Shown: positions 1-6,013, counted from the stretch's first letter. The stretch: DNA of 6,233 bases from an uncultured Collinsella sp. (GCA_905197585.1 CAJJZO010000110.1:1-6233), one strand, 5' to 3'. Notes: generated by a model not told the origin, from the sequence alone. Program-made: numbers and translations.

Positions 1-12
1 CCTCCTCCGCCA
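1..12 (+). tRNA. 3' end of a tRNA-Ser (partial, cut by window start)
   Basis: The first bases read C, then CTCCTCC (3' acceptor strand), G discriminator and an encoded CCA. A rho-independent terminator follows at 24-54, which fits the end of a plus-strand tRNA gene. The serine assignment is inferred from the G73 discriminator, the acceptor sequence, and the match to a longer tRNA-Ser-like 3' half in inverted orientation at 75-107. The anticodon lies outside the window, so the isoacceptor cannot be named. Confidence 0.6.
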
Positions 13-23
13 TTTTGGTTGAG

Positions 24-54
24 AAAGCTCCCGGGAATGGGAGCTTTTTGTTTT
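24..54 (+). terminator. Rho-independent terminator of the upstream tRNA-Ser
   Basis: A perfect 9-bp stem (AAAGCTCCC at 24-32 with GGGAGCTTT at 39-47) encloses a 6-nt loop. It runs into a T-rich tract (45-49 and 51-54, broken by one G). It lies 12 nt after the encoded CCA of the tRNA, so it most likely ends that transcript. Confidence 0.8.
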
Positions 55-121
55 GAGTCCCCAACAAACAAATACGGCGGAGGAGGAGGGATTCGAACCC
101 GCCAGGGCGCAAAGCGTAAAG

Positions 122-145
122 AAAACGCGCCAGTGGCGCGTTTTT
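122..145. terminator. Hairpin 1 of the array, terminator-like on both strands
   Basis: A perfect 10-bp stem (AAAACGCGCC with GGCGCGTTTT) has a 3-nt loop, and a fifth T follows on the plus strand. The GC core with flanking A and T runs makes it a possible bidirectional terminator. No adjacent gene obviously needs it, since the upstream tRNA-Ser already has its own terminator at 24-54. It may simply be a structural part of the 75-215 element. Confidence 0.5.
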
Positions 146-154
146 AGCGCAGCG

Positions 155-174
155 CGGTCGGCGTAAGCCGACCG
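155..174. repeat. Hairpin 2 of the array, GNRA-type tetraloop on plus strand
   Basis: A perfect 8-bp stem (CGGTCGGC with GCCGACCG) encloses a GTAA loop. As plus-strand RNA this would be a GUAA (GNRA-class) tetraloop; on the minus strand the loop is UUAC. There is no T run, so it is not a terminator. Confidence 0.6.
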
Positions 175-177
175 GAT

Positions 178-202
178 AAATTTTGAGCAAAGCTCAAAAT
201 TT
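178..202. repeat. Hairpin 3 of the array, 11-bp AT-rich palindrome
   Basis: A perfect 11-bp inverted repeat (AAATTTTGAGC with GCTCAAAATTT) is separated by AAA. Its low GC contrasts with the surrounding GC-rich DNA. It follows hairpin 2 with only 3 nt between them. It could form an RNA arm or a DNA cruciform. Confidence 0.6.
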
Positions 203-215
203 GGACATCCCTCCT

Positions 216-380
216 ATTCGACCACGCCCCCATCGCGTTCAGCATCAACCCGGATCCCCAAACATGGAACCTATGACCGTACCCAGTCCCGACCGTTTGC
301 CGAGCAATAGGGTCGCAATCGGCGCCGAACATGTACTATGTACGGGCATTGTCTAAACCCGTAACTCAAAGGACCCCATC
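216..380. other. Non-coding stretch upstream of the TRIC gene
   Basis: I see no supported gene here; the only open frame is a short, RNA-like shadow on the minus strand. A TACTAT at 334-339 could be a -10 box for the gene at 381, but no matching -35 lies 16-18 nt upstream, so no promoter is called. Together with the tRNA-Ser end, its terminator and the hairpin element, it completes the gene-free first 380 bases. Confidence 0.4.
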
Positions 381-1070
381 TTGCCCGTTGCCGCCGCTAT
401 GATCGTTACCGCACACGCCTCGGATGCCATGGTTGCCATCCCGTTTTGGCTCGAGATGTTCGCCGTCGTCGCGGCATCGATCTCGGGCGTGTTGGTCGCA
501 CGCGAGCACAAACTCGACCTGGTGGGCGCCGTCGCGCTCGCCGTGGTCTGTGGACTGGGCGGCGGTCTTTTGCGCGATATGACGCTGCAGGTGGGCAACG
601 TCTACATCCTCAACCAACCGATGGCGCTCCCGCTCTCCATCGCCACCGCGGCCATCATCTACATCTTCCCGGCAATCGTCGACAAGCCCGAAAAGCTCAT
701 TCCCCTGCTCGATATCATCTCGGTGGGTATTTATGCGGCAACCGGCGCAGACAAGGCGCTGGTCTACGGCTTTGCGCCGGCGGTGTGCATCATGATGGGC
801 TTTTTTACCGCGGTGGGCGGCGGCATGCTGCGAGATGGTTTTATGGGTGTGGTGCCGGGTATCTTCCAGCGCACCAACTTCTATGCCATCGCGGCCATCG
901 CCGGATCGGCAAGCTATGTTTGCCTTGTCATGAGCGGCTTGGTCAGCAATGTCGTCGCACTGGTCGTTTGCGTCGTGGTGACCATGGGACTACGCTGGCT
1001 GTCGCTGCGCTTTGATATCAAAAGCCCCACCGAGGATGACATCGCACGCTTTTTGCATCGCAAAAAGTAG
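381..1070 (+). CDS. TRIC/UPF0126-family trimeric cation channel membrane protein
   Basis: The 229-residue product matches prokaryotic TRIC (UPF0126, YicG-like) proteins, seven-helix trimeric monovalent cation channels of the cytoplasmic membrane. Each monomer carries an internal repeat with a glycine-rich kink. Both signatures are visible: GGGLLRD at residues 60-66 and GGGMLRD at 146-152, the second followed by the typical GVVPGIFQRTNFYAIAA stretch. Hydrophobic segments lie near 17-40, 47-64, 82-100, 106-125, 128-148, 165-187 and 189-207, giving seven helices, and the length is normal. The chosen start is TTG at 381, because AAAGGA at 368-373 sits 7 nt upstream; an in-frame ATG at 399 has no comparable Shine-Dalgarno. 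The physiological ion and role in bacteria are not settled. The next gene, 106 bp downstream, has its own strong ribosome binding site, so cotranscription is possible but not shown. Confidence 0.9.
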   Translation: MPVAAAMIVTAHASDAMVAIPFWLEMFAVVAASISGVLVAREHKLDLVGAVALAVVCGLGGGLLRDMTLQVGNVYILNQPMALPLSIATAAIIYIFPAIVDKPEKLIPLLDIISVGIYAATGADKALVYGFAPAVCIMMGFFTAVGGGMLRDGFMGVVPGIFQRTNFYAIAAIAGSASYVCLVMSGLVSNVVALVVCVVVTMGLRWLSLRFDIKSPTEDDIARFLHRKK

Positions 1071-1164
1071 GTAGCGCGGGCTCATCCTTCGAAATGCAAC
1101 CGAGAGGTTCTTTTAGAGCGCCCACGCGTTGGGTACCCTGTTAGGTATATGCCGAGTATCTAAC

Positions 1165-1170
1165 GAAGGA
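1165..1170 (+). promoter_or_regulatory. Shine-Dalgarno that decides the start of the bactofilin-like gene
   Basis: GAAGGA lies 6 nt before ATG 1177. The reading frame is open back to a TTG at 1129, but that start lacks a good ribosome site and would put extra residues before a clean signal peptide. The ATG at 1177 is therefore preferred. Confidence 0.75.
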
Positions 1171-1176
1171 TTCACT

Positions 1177-2322
1177 ATGCCCTGCAATCAACTCCCGTTG
1201 ACCCAGCGCCGTAAAGCATGGGGCCGCATCACCATCCTATTCGCGCTCATCGCGCTGGCGATCACCGTGCTTCCCACGGCGTCGTTCGCCGGCACGGACA
1301 CCGCAGGAAACGTACTTGCGACCGACAATGACGCCAATCCGTCCGGCGTCGAAGGTGACCTGTACTGCGCAGGTCAGGCCCTCAACTTGGATGATGTGTC
1401 CATCGGCCGCGATATCATCGCCGCGGGCGATACCCTCTCGATCCGTGACTGCACAGTGGGCGGCGCCGTCCGTCTGGCGGCACGCACCATCGACATTGCC
1501 AAGACCACGGTTGATGGCAGCGTGACCGTCGCTGGCCAGCATGTCGTGCTCAATTCCGACAGCACCGCCAACTGTTTCTACGCGATAGGCGAGACGGTTG
1601 CCCTGCGAGGCTCCACCAAGTCGGCAGCGCTTGCGGGCGACACGGTGACCATCGATGGCACCGTCAAGGGCGATGTCGAGGTTTGGGCCGACAAGCTCAT
1701 CCTGGGCAAGAACGCCCACATCACCGGCACCGTGAACGCGCACGTCTCCGAGGACCCCGAGCGCGCCGCGGGAGCCGAGGTCGGTGCGCTCAAGATCGAC
1801 CGCACCGAGAACGAGGATACTTCCACCGTTAACGATGTCATCGGCGGTATCGTCGCCGCGGCACTCTCGACCTGCTTTGTCGCTCTGCTGCTCGAGCTCA
1901 TCTTTCCGCGCGCGACCGCCAGCGCCGCCGGCATGCTCCACCAGCGCTCCATGCCCCTGTGGGTGAGCGGTCTTCTGGGCACGATTGCTATCGTCCCCGC
2001 CGTCCTACTGCTGATTATCTCTATCGCTGGTCTGTCGCTTGCCGGAACCCTCTTGTGCGGCGTTATCGGCATCGCGTTGATGTCGAGTGCCTTTGCGGGG
2101 TGCGCGATCGCCCGCATGGTTGGACACAACCAAAACCGCTACGCCATGGCAGCCGTGGGCGGCGTAATCGCAGGCGCCCTCACGGGGCTTCCCCTCGTAG
2201 GTGACTTCATCAGCGGCGTGGCCTTTGTCTTTATGCTCGGTTACATCATCCAAATCATCTGGCGCAACGCCCGCGTCAAGCCGCAGCAGCCGGCTAACAC
2301 GCCAGGACTCCCCACCGCTTAG
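1177..2322 (+). CDS. Secreted bactofilin-like (polymer-forming) protein with C-terminal membrane domain
   Basis: The product has 381 residues in three parts. Residues 1-38 form a signal peptide: basic RRKAWGR, then a hydrophobic core, then a type I peptidase site ASFA|GT. Residues about 60-190 show short repeated strands with V/I/L and G/D alternation (DVSIGRDIIAAGDTLSI, GDTVTIDGTVKGDVEVW), the pattern of a bactofilin-type right-handed beta-solenoid. Residues about 219-362 hold four or five hydrophobic segments, ending in a short polar tail. Such proteins are commonly labelled polymer-forming cytoskeletal protein. The signal peptide implies that the solenoid lies outside the membrane, unlike classical cytoplasmic bactofilins. 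Three cysteines (64, 92, 133) fall in the solenoid and could form a disulfide, which is inference. A role in envelope organisation is plausible but not demonstrated. It faces typA convergently. Confidence 0.8.
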   Translation: MPCNQLPLTQRRKAWGRITILFALIALAITVLPTASFAGTDTAGNVLATDNDANPSGVEGDLYCAGQALNLDDVSIGRDIIAAGDTLSIRDCTVGGAVRLAARTIDIAKTTVDGSVTVAGQHVVLNSDSTANCFYAIGETVALRGSTKSAALAGDTVTIDGTVKGDVEVWADKLILGKNAHITGTVNAHVSEDPERAAGAEVGALKIDRTENEDTSTVNDVIGGIVAAALSTCFVALLLELIFPRATASAAGMLHQRSMPLWVSGLLGTIAIVPAVLLLIISIAGLSLAGTLLCGVIGIALMSSAFAGCAIARMVGHNQNRYAMAAVGGVIAGALTGLPLVGDFISGVAFVFMLGYIIQIIWRNARVKPQQPANTPGLPTA

Positions 2323-2328
2323 CCGCCA

Positions 2329-2363
2329 ACCACCACAAAGGGACCAGGCACCTTTGTGGTGGT
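2329..2363. repeat. REP-like intergenic hairpin
   Basis: A perfect 13-bp inverted repeat (ACCACCACAAAGG at 2329-2341, with its complement at 2351-2363) has a 9-nt loop GACCAGGCA. No T run follows on the plus strand, so it is a poor classical terminator although it lies 6 nt after the bactofilin-like stop codon. An AAAGG stem enclosing a GGCACC-type loop junction resembles dispersed palindromic repeats seen between genes in many bacteria. Repeat status cannot be confirmed from one copy. It may also stabilise the 3' end of the upstream mRNA. Confidence 0.55.
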
Positions 2364-2388
2364 GCAGACCAGCTCAGTCCCTATGCAC

Positions 2389-2423
2389 AAAAAGGGCGCC
2401 GACCATTACGGTCGACGCCCTTT
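2389..2423 (-). terminator. Terminator at the convergent junction, mainly for typA
   Basis: A stem of 13 pairs with one internal C/A mismatch (2391-2404 with 2410-2423) encloses the loop ATTAC. On the minus strand it runs into five T (2393-2389), right after the typA stop codon (2451-2453). On the plus strand it is followed by TTTCTTG, a weaker tract that could also end the bactofilin-like transcript. It is probably bidirectional. Confidence 0.8.
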
Positions 2424-2450
2424 CTTGTTAGACGCTATAAAGTCCAGCGC

Positions 2451-4289
2451 TTATTTGTTGACCTGGCCGGCGCGGACGGCGGCCTTCTTGCGGTCGGTGG
2501 CGTTGAGCAGGCGCTTGCGCAGGCGGATGTTCTTGGGGGTAATCTCAACCAGCTCGTCGTCGGCGATGTACTCCAGCGCCTCCTCCAGCGAGAAGGTGCG
2601 GGGCGGCACCAGCTGAACGGAGATATCGGAGGTCGAGGAACGCTGGTTGCCCAGGTTCTTGGTACGGGCGATGTTGACGACCATGTCGCCAGCCTTGCTG
2701 CGCTCGCCCACGATCATGCCCTCGTAGCACTCGGTGCCCGGCTCAACAAACAGCTGGCCGCGCTCCTGCAGCGTACCCAGAGCATAGGCAACGGCCTTCT
2801 CGGTGGTCATGGAGATCATTGCGCCGTTCTGACGGTTGCCGATCTCGCCGGCGTAGGGACCGTACTCCAGGAAGGTGTGGTAGAACACGCCCTCGCCGTG
2901 GGTGACGTTCATGATGCGGTTCTTAAGGCCCATGATGCCGCGGGTCGGGATCTTAAACTCGAGGTGCGTCACGATACCCGAGGTATCCATGCTCGTCATG
3001 ATGCCGCCGGAGGTGCCGAAGACCTCAACGACCTTGCCCGAGTACTCGTCCGGACACTCGACGACGGCCTGCTCGACGGGCTCCATCTTGTTGCCGTTCT
3101 CGTCCTTCTTAAACAGAACGCGGGGACGGCCGACCTGGAACTCAAAGCCCTCGCGGCGCATGGACTCCATCAGAACGGACAGGTGCAGAATGCCGCGGCC
3201 CGAGACCTCGACGCCGCTCTTGTCCTCGAGCTCCTCGATCTTCATGGTCACGTTGTTCTCGGCCTCGTTGAACAGGCGCTCCTTGAGCTGACGGGCGCCC
3301 ACGATGTCGCCGTCGCGACCGGCGAGCGGGGAGGTCGAAGCCTCAAAGACGATGGACAGGGTCGGCGGGTCGATCTCGATGGGCTCGAGCTCGACGGGGT
3401 TCTCGGGATCGGTGTAGACATCGCCGATATCGGTGCGGTCGATGCCCACGACGGCGGCGATGTCGCCGGCGCCGACTTCCTGGCACTCGGTGCGGCCCAG
3501 GTAGTCGAAGGTAAAGAGCTGCTTGACGGTAGCGGTGGCGCTGGAGCCGTCGTTCTTCACAACCAGAATCTGGTCGCCCTGATGGATGGCGCCGGAATAC
3601 ACGCGCCCGATGCCGATACGGCCAACGAAGTTGGAGTGGTCGATGGTCACGCACTGCATGGCCAGCGGAGCGTTCTCGTCAACCTCGGGCGCGGGCATGT
3701 CGTCGACGATCATATCGAGCAGCGGATACATGTCCATGTTGCCGTCGTTGGGATCAAGGCGGGCAAAGCCATTCATGGCGCTGGCGTAGACCACGTGCTC
3801 CATGGCGAACTCAAGCTGGTCGTCGGTGGCGCCCAGGTCGGCCATGAGGTCCAGGCAGTCGTTGTAGGCCTTCTCGGGGTTGGCGCCCGGACGGTCGATC
3901 TTGTTGATGACGATCATGATCTTAAGGCCGGTGTCGATAGCGTGACGCAGCACGAAGCGGGTCTGGGGCATGGGGCCCTCAAAGGCGTCGACCAGCAGCA
4001 GGGCGCCGTCGGCCATACGCAGCACGCGCTCGACCTCGCCACCAAAGTCGGCGTGGCCCGGGGTGTCGATGACGTTGATCTTAACGTCCTTGTACTCGAT
4101 AGAGATGTTCTTGGCGAGAATCGTAATGCCGCGCTCGCGCTCCTGGTCGTTGGAATCCAGGACGCGGTCCTCGACCTGCTGGTTGGCACGGAAGGCGTCC
4201 GTGGCACGCAGGAGCTTGTCGACCATCGTCGTCTTGCCATGGTCGACGTGAGCGATGATGGCGATGTTCCTCAGATTGTCTACGCGCAT
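2451..4289 (-). CDS. typA: TypA/BipA ribosome-associated translational GTPase
   Basis: The 612-residue product is a full-length TypA/BipA, an EF-G-like GTPase that binds 70S ribosomes and aids 50S subunit assembly and stress or cold adaptation. GTP-binding motifs are all present: G1 AHVDHGKTT (13-21), switch I ERERGITI (50-57), G3 [11 protein letters not shown] (75-85) and G4 NKID (129-132). The elongation factor domain II, the EF-G-like domain ([20 protein letters not shown]) and the BipA-specific C-terminal domain follow. ATG 4289 is supported by AGGGGA 6 nt upstream. The gap to the upstream gene is 117 nt and includes a hairpin (4337-4364). A TATATA at 4311-4316 could be a -10 box, but no clear -35 fits. 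The bidirectional stem at 2391-2423 ends transcription. No defect is visible. Confidence 0.98.
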   Translation of the reverse strand: MRVDNLRNIAIIAHVDHGKTTMVDKLLRATDAFRANQQVEDRVLDSNDQERERGITILAKNISIEYKDVKINVIDTPGHADFGGEVERVLRMADGALLLVDAFEGPMPQTRFVLRHAIDTGLKIMIVINKIDRPGANPEKAYNDCLDLMADLGATDDQLEFAMEHVVYASAMNGFARLDPNDGNMDMYPLLDMIVDDMPAPEVDENAPLAMQCVTIDHSNFVGRIGIGRVYSGAIHQGDQILVVKNDGSSATATVKQLFTFDYLGRTECQEVGAGDIAAVVGIDRTDIGDVYTDPENPVELEPIEIDPPTLSIVFEASTSPLAGRDGDIVGARQLKERLFNEAENNVTMKIEELEDKSGVEVSGRGILHLSVLMESMRREGFEFQVGRPRVLFKKDENGNKMEPVEQAVVECPDEYSGKVVEVFGTSGGIMTSMDTSGIVTHLEFKIPTRGIMGLKNRIMNVTHGEGVFYHTFLEYGPYAGEIGNRQNGAMISMTTEKAVAYALGTLQERGQLFVEPGTECYEGMIVGERSKAGDMVVNIARTKNLGNQRSSTSDISVQLVPPRTFSLEEALEYIADDELVEITPKNIRLRKRLLNATDRKKAAVRAGQVNK

Positions 4290-4336
4290 GTAGTTCCCCT
4301 ATCTTCTATCTATATACAACCGGCACGCGTATGCGG

Positions 4337-4364
4337 CCCGCCCAGCGATACAACGCTCAGCGGG
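4337..4364. other. Imperfect hairpin between the 149-residue gene and typA
   Basis: Two 11-nt arms (4337-4347 and 4354-4364) pair with nine Watson-Crick pairs and two central mismatches, around a 6-nt loop. No T run follows on the minus strand, so it is not a good terminator. It lies about 48 nt upstream of the typA start and could be in the typA leader if transcription starts above it. Function unknown. Confidence 0.35.
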
Positions 4365-4406
4365 AATATTGAGCCTTTTACCGAAAACTCGTTTATTTTA
4401 GCGATT

Positions 4407-4856
4407 TTAGATGAGAGGGGTTTCCTCACCTGCAGGTTCAGGGTCGCTCCACATAAAACCATCGCCGGCGCCCATGCCCTCATACAGCACATATGCCGAA
4501 AAACCACTCTCGAGCGTGGTTTCGAAGAAGCTCACGAGCAGAGCATCGTGATAGCCGCCGTCAATCTCGACGCAGCCGGTGTAGCCGATGGCATAGCGAG
4601 CGATACGGCCCAGGCCCTCGTCCTTAAGACCCATCTTGTGCTCGGAGATAAAGTTGGTGGCCGCCTCGAGGCACGCCTCTTCGCCATCCTCATCGAGCGC
4701 CGCCAGATAACGGTTGGAAGCGGCGTCCTCAATTGCCACGACCACGCCAGGGTTTTCACCGGCGGCAAGGTCGTCCAAGAACGCGCCGATCAGATCGCAC
4801 ACCATGGCGTCGAGCTCGGCGGAGACGTTACCGGCGTCCTGCATATCCTGTGCCAT
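4407..4856 (-). CDS. Uncharacterised acidic 149-residue protein
   Basis: I do not recognise a family. The product is soluble, with no signal peptide or membrane segment, and clearly acidic. An N-terminal helical part (residues 1-35) leads into an alternating stretch (VVVAIEDAASNRYLAAL). The second half has a well-patterned core, GYTGCVEIDGGYHDALLVSFFE, then YVLYEGMGAGDGFMW, which looks like a compact alpha/beta domain. The tail is rich in proline and glutamate. ATG 4856 is supported by GGGAAGG 7 nt upstream (4864-4870). It lies 30 nt after the membrane protein gene and 117 nt before typA, so it probably belongs to the BFN-led operon. Codon use looks like that of its neighbours, and the antisense frame has no rival signature. 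It is likely a lineage-specific conserved gene. Confidence 0.8.
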   Translation of the reverse strand: MAQDMQDAGNVSAELDAMVCDLIGAFLDDLAAGENPGVVVAIEDAASNRYLAALDEDGEEACLEAATNFISEHKMGLKDEGLGRIARYAIGYTGCVEIDGGYHDALLVSFFETTLESGFSAYVLYEGMGAGDGFMWSDPEPAGEETPLI

Positions 4857-4886
4857 CTTTAGACCTTCCCATCGAGTCTGGCGTCG

Positions 4887-5243
4887 TTACAATTCTTGTG
4901 CCTCAGCAGCGATCTTGGCGGCAGCGTCGCGGGCGCGCATCATATCCATCGCGCGCTTGTCGAGTACCTTGATCTGACTGGTCAGCATTACCGCATCGAC
5001 CACGCCCCAGATCACCAGGCCCGTAGAGATCGAAAACCCAAGCGCACCAACTGTACCACGAAGGCGCGAGCAGATTGCCGCAACAAGGGCGGAGATGACA
5101 ACCATCTTGATAAACGAGCCGCGGCGTTCGCGAAGCGTGCGGGCCTGCGTCACATAGGCAATGCGAGCCGCCTCAGAAGCCTCCGAGCGCATCTGGGCCT
5201 CGCGGGCGATTGCAGCCGCTTCAGCCGATACGCGGGTACCCAT
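4887..5243 (-). CDS. Small membrane protein with Ala-rich flanking helices (118 aa)
   Basis: No family is recognised. A 43-residue N-terminal helix rich in Ala, Glu and Arg (SAEAAAIAREAQMRSEASEAAR) precedes two hydrophobic segments, about 45-58 and 66-88. These are separated by a basic SRLRG turn, suggesting a helical hairpin with both ends in the cytoplasm. A charged Ala-rich C-terminal helix (DKRAMDMMRARDAAAKIAAEA) follows. Both flanks could form coiled coils. The frame opens at ATG 5273, touching the stop codon of the upstream gene, but that start has no Shine-Dalgarno. ATG 5243 has GGAGAGG 6 nt upstream (5250-5256) and is preferred, leaving a 30-nt gap to the BFN gene. A role cannot be stated. 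Confidence 0.75.
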   Translation of the reverse strand: MGTRVSAEAAAIAREAQMRSEASEAARIAYVTQARTLRERRGSFIKMVVISALVAAICSRLRGTVGALGFSISTGLVIWGVVDAVMLTSQIKVLDKRAMDMMRARDAAAKIAAEAQEL

Positions 5244-5249
5244 CAGCGA

Positions 5250-5256
5250 CCTCTCC
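5250..5256 (-). promoter_or_regulatory. Shine-Dalgarno deciding the 5243 start
   Basis: GGAGAGG on the minus strand lies 6 nt before ATG 5243. The upstream ATG at 5273, directly abutting the BFN stop codon, has no such site. The internal start gives a 118-residue rather than a 128-residue protein. Confidence 0.7.
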
Positions 5257-5273
5257 GCTCGCGTGCCAGACAT

Positions 5274-5774
5274 TTAAAAGTCATCGGGGGAGAGCGTATG
5301 GACGAACTCGTCGAACTTCTCGAACTCCTGCTCGTCGTCGACTTCCTCGGCGTGGGTAGAAACAGTGCCCAGGCGATTCATGATGTCGTCCTCCACAAAC
5401 ATGGGGGCATTGCTGCGCACGGCAAGGGCAATGGCATCACTGGGGCGGGCGTCGATCTTGCGCTCGTCACCATCGGCCAGTACGACGATCGTCGCGTAGA
5501 ACACCGGCGGCTCGGCGCGAACGATCTCGATGCGCTCGAGCTTGGCGCCCAGGGCGCCAACAGTATCGAGCAACAGGTCATGGGTAATCGGGCGCTCGGC
5601 GCGGCCGCTATCGATGCCGCGGCTAATGGCAGCAGCTTCAAACGAACCAGTCTGAATGGAAAGGGAACGCAGCGGCGCGGGCGAGTCCGATTTGCTGCAG
5701 CGCTCGCGAAGCACGATAAGCGATGGCACGGGACCGGCGGCCATGACGATGGTCTCTATGTCGACACGAACCAT
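5274..5774 (-). CDS. Bifunctional nuclease family (BFN, DUF151) protein
   Basis: The 166-residue product carries the DUF151/BFN domain. The hallmark blocks are THDLLLDTVGALGAK (residues 64-78), an IVVLADGDERKID strand pair, and DARPSDAIALAVR (108-120) followed by NAPMFVEDD. Plant and bacterial members have been reported to have RNase and DNase activity, but the catalytic role in most bacteria is untested, so family membership is firm and activity is not. The usual LPIWIG-type strand before the EA-AI helix reads LSIQTGSFEAAAI here, a mild divergence. An acidic tail (142-166) ends the protein. ATG 5774 has GGAGG 6 nt upstream (5781-5785). The longer frame to 5804 adds ten residues without ribosome site support. 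It heads the cluster leading to typA, with a candidate promoter at 5831-5860. Confidence 0.9.
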   Translation of the reverse strand: MVRVDIETIVMAAGPVPSLIVLRERCSKSDSPAPLRSLSIQTGSFEAAAISRGIDSGRAERPITHDLLLDTVGALGAKLERIEIVRAEPPVFYATIVVLADGDERKIDARPSDAIALAVRSNAPMFVEDDIMNRLGTVSTHAEEVDDEQEFEKFDEFVHTLSPDDF

Positions 5775-5830
5775 GGAACACCTCCGGTACGTAGCGGTTA
5801 ACACGCGGCAGCCCGCCGCATTGAATAGCT

Positions 5831-5860
5831 ATACTACCCAATCTTTCGCACAGCACACAA
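5831..5860 (-). promoter_or_regulatory. Candidate sigma-70-type promoter for the BFN operon
   Basis: On the minus strand, TTGTGT (5860-5855) and TAGTAT (5836-5831) are separated by 18 nt. The -10 matches four of six consensus bases and the -35 keeps TTG. Transcription would start near 5824, giving a leader of about 50 nt. The site lies just downstream of the tRNA terminator (5889-5918), where an independent promoter would be expected. Called by eye only. Confidence 0.45.
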
Positions 5861-5888
5861 AACCAAAATGAGATTTATCGCAGACAAG

Positions 5889-5918
5889 AAAAAAGCCCCG
5901 AGGCAACGCCTCAGGGCT
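5889..5918 (-). terminator. Rho-independent terminator of the tRNA-Ala/tRNA-Ile unit
   Basis: On the minus strand a stem of ten pairs plus one mismatch (5918-5908 with 5904-5894) has a 3-nt GTT loop and is followed by six T. It lies 14 nt after the CCA end of the first tRNA-Ile, so it ends the tRNA transcript and insulates the BFN operon. Confidence 0.85.
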
Positions 5919-5932
5919 CTTCACAGTTTTGA

Positions 5933-6009
5933 TGGTGGACCTGACAAGATTCGAACTTGTGACCTCCCGGTTATCAGCCGGACGCTCTAACCAACTGAGC
6001 TACAGGTCC
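5933..6009 (-). tRNA. tRNA-Ile(GAU), copy 1
   Basis: A complete 77-nt cloverleaf with encoded CCA. The acceptor strand GGACCTG pairs with CAGGTCC, the discriminator is A, the T loop reads TTCGAAT, and the anticodon loop CTGATAA gives anticodon GAT (5975-5973). It lies 4 nt downstream of tRNA-Ala in the same transcript and is followed by a terminator. It is identical in all 77 nt to copy 2 at 6157-6233. Confidence 0.97.
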
Positions 6010-6013
6010 ATCA

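Larger units (their letters stand above)
75..215 (-). other. tRNA-Ser-like element with three tandem perfect hairpins
   Basis: Read on the minus strand, the element starts AGGAGGGATGTCC (215-203), like nucleotides 1-12 of a tRNA-Ser preceded by one A. It ends with a T-arm (GGG-TTCGAAT-CCC), an acceptor-like CTCCTCC, G, and CCG in place of CCA (107-75). A 9-bp inverted repeat (84-92 with 207-215) can close the whole unit. Inside are three perfect hairpins: 178-188/192-202 (11 bp, AT-rich), 155-162/167-174 (8 bp) and 122-131/135-144 (10 bp). At about 140 nt it is much longer than a tRNA-Ser (about 90), and no 7-nt anticodon loop is visible, so it is not a working tRNA. It could be a degenerate tRNA carrying inserted palindromes, a REP/MITE-like repeat that includes tRNA sequence, or a structured RNA with a tRNA-like closing stem. 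The structure is seen directly; the origin is inference. Confidence 0.5.

Noticed and set aside
75..160. A functional minus-strand tRNA-Ser at the left end.
   Set aside because: The T-arm and acceptor 3' strand are present, but CCA is CCG, one T-stem pair is mismatched, and the 5' acceptor lies about 140 nt away with no anticodon loop between.
333..343. Short palindrome GTAC-TAT-GTAC as an operator or promoter for the TRIC gene.
   Set aside because: A 4-bp arm is too short to support, and no -35 box fits the TACTAT inside it.
446..1015. A 189-codon plus-strand frame inside the TRIC gene.
   Set aside because: It is an arginine- and histidine-rich out-of-frame reading of a gene whose true frame has both TRIC signatures.
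1237..1941. A 234-codon minus-strand frame opposite the bactofilin-like gene.
   Set aside because: It overlaps the signal peptide and solenoid coding region on the other strand and reads as a repetitive G, D, R, A and V mixture with no domain.
2877..4862. A 661-codon open frame on the plus strand, longer than typA itself.
   Set aside because: It runs antisense through typA, the intergenic gap and most of the 149-residue gene. Its composition is a low-complexity mix of H, D, G, V and L with no domain, and there is no ribosome site at its start. It is a by-product of GC-rich codon use in the real genes.
5271..5276. Stop-to-start junction TAAATG as translational coupling between the BFN gene and the membrane protein gene.
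   Set aside because: The abutting ATG has no Shine-Dalgarno, while ATG 5243 has a near-ideal one at 6-nt spacing.
4896..5801. A 301-codon plus-strand open frame opposite the BFN and membrane protein genes.
   Set aside because: It is antisense to two well-supported genes, shows no recognisable motif, and has no ribosome site. It is another GC-rich shadow.
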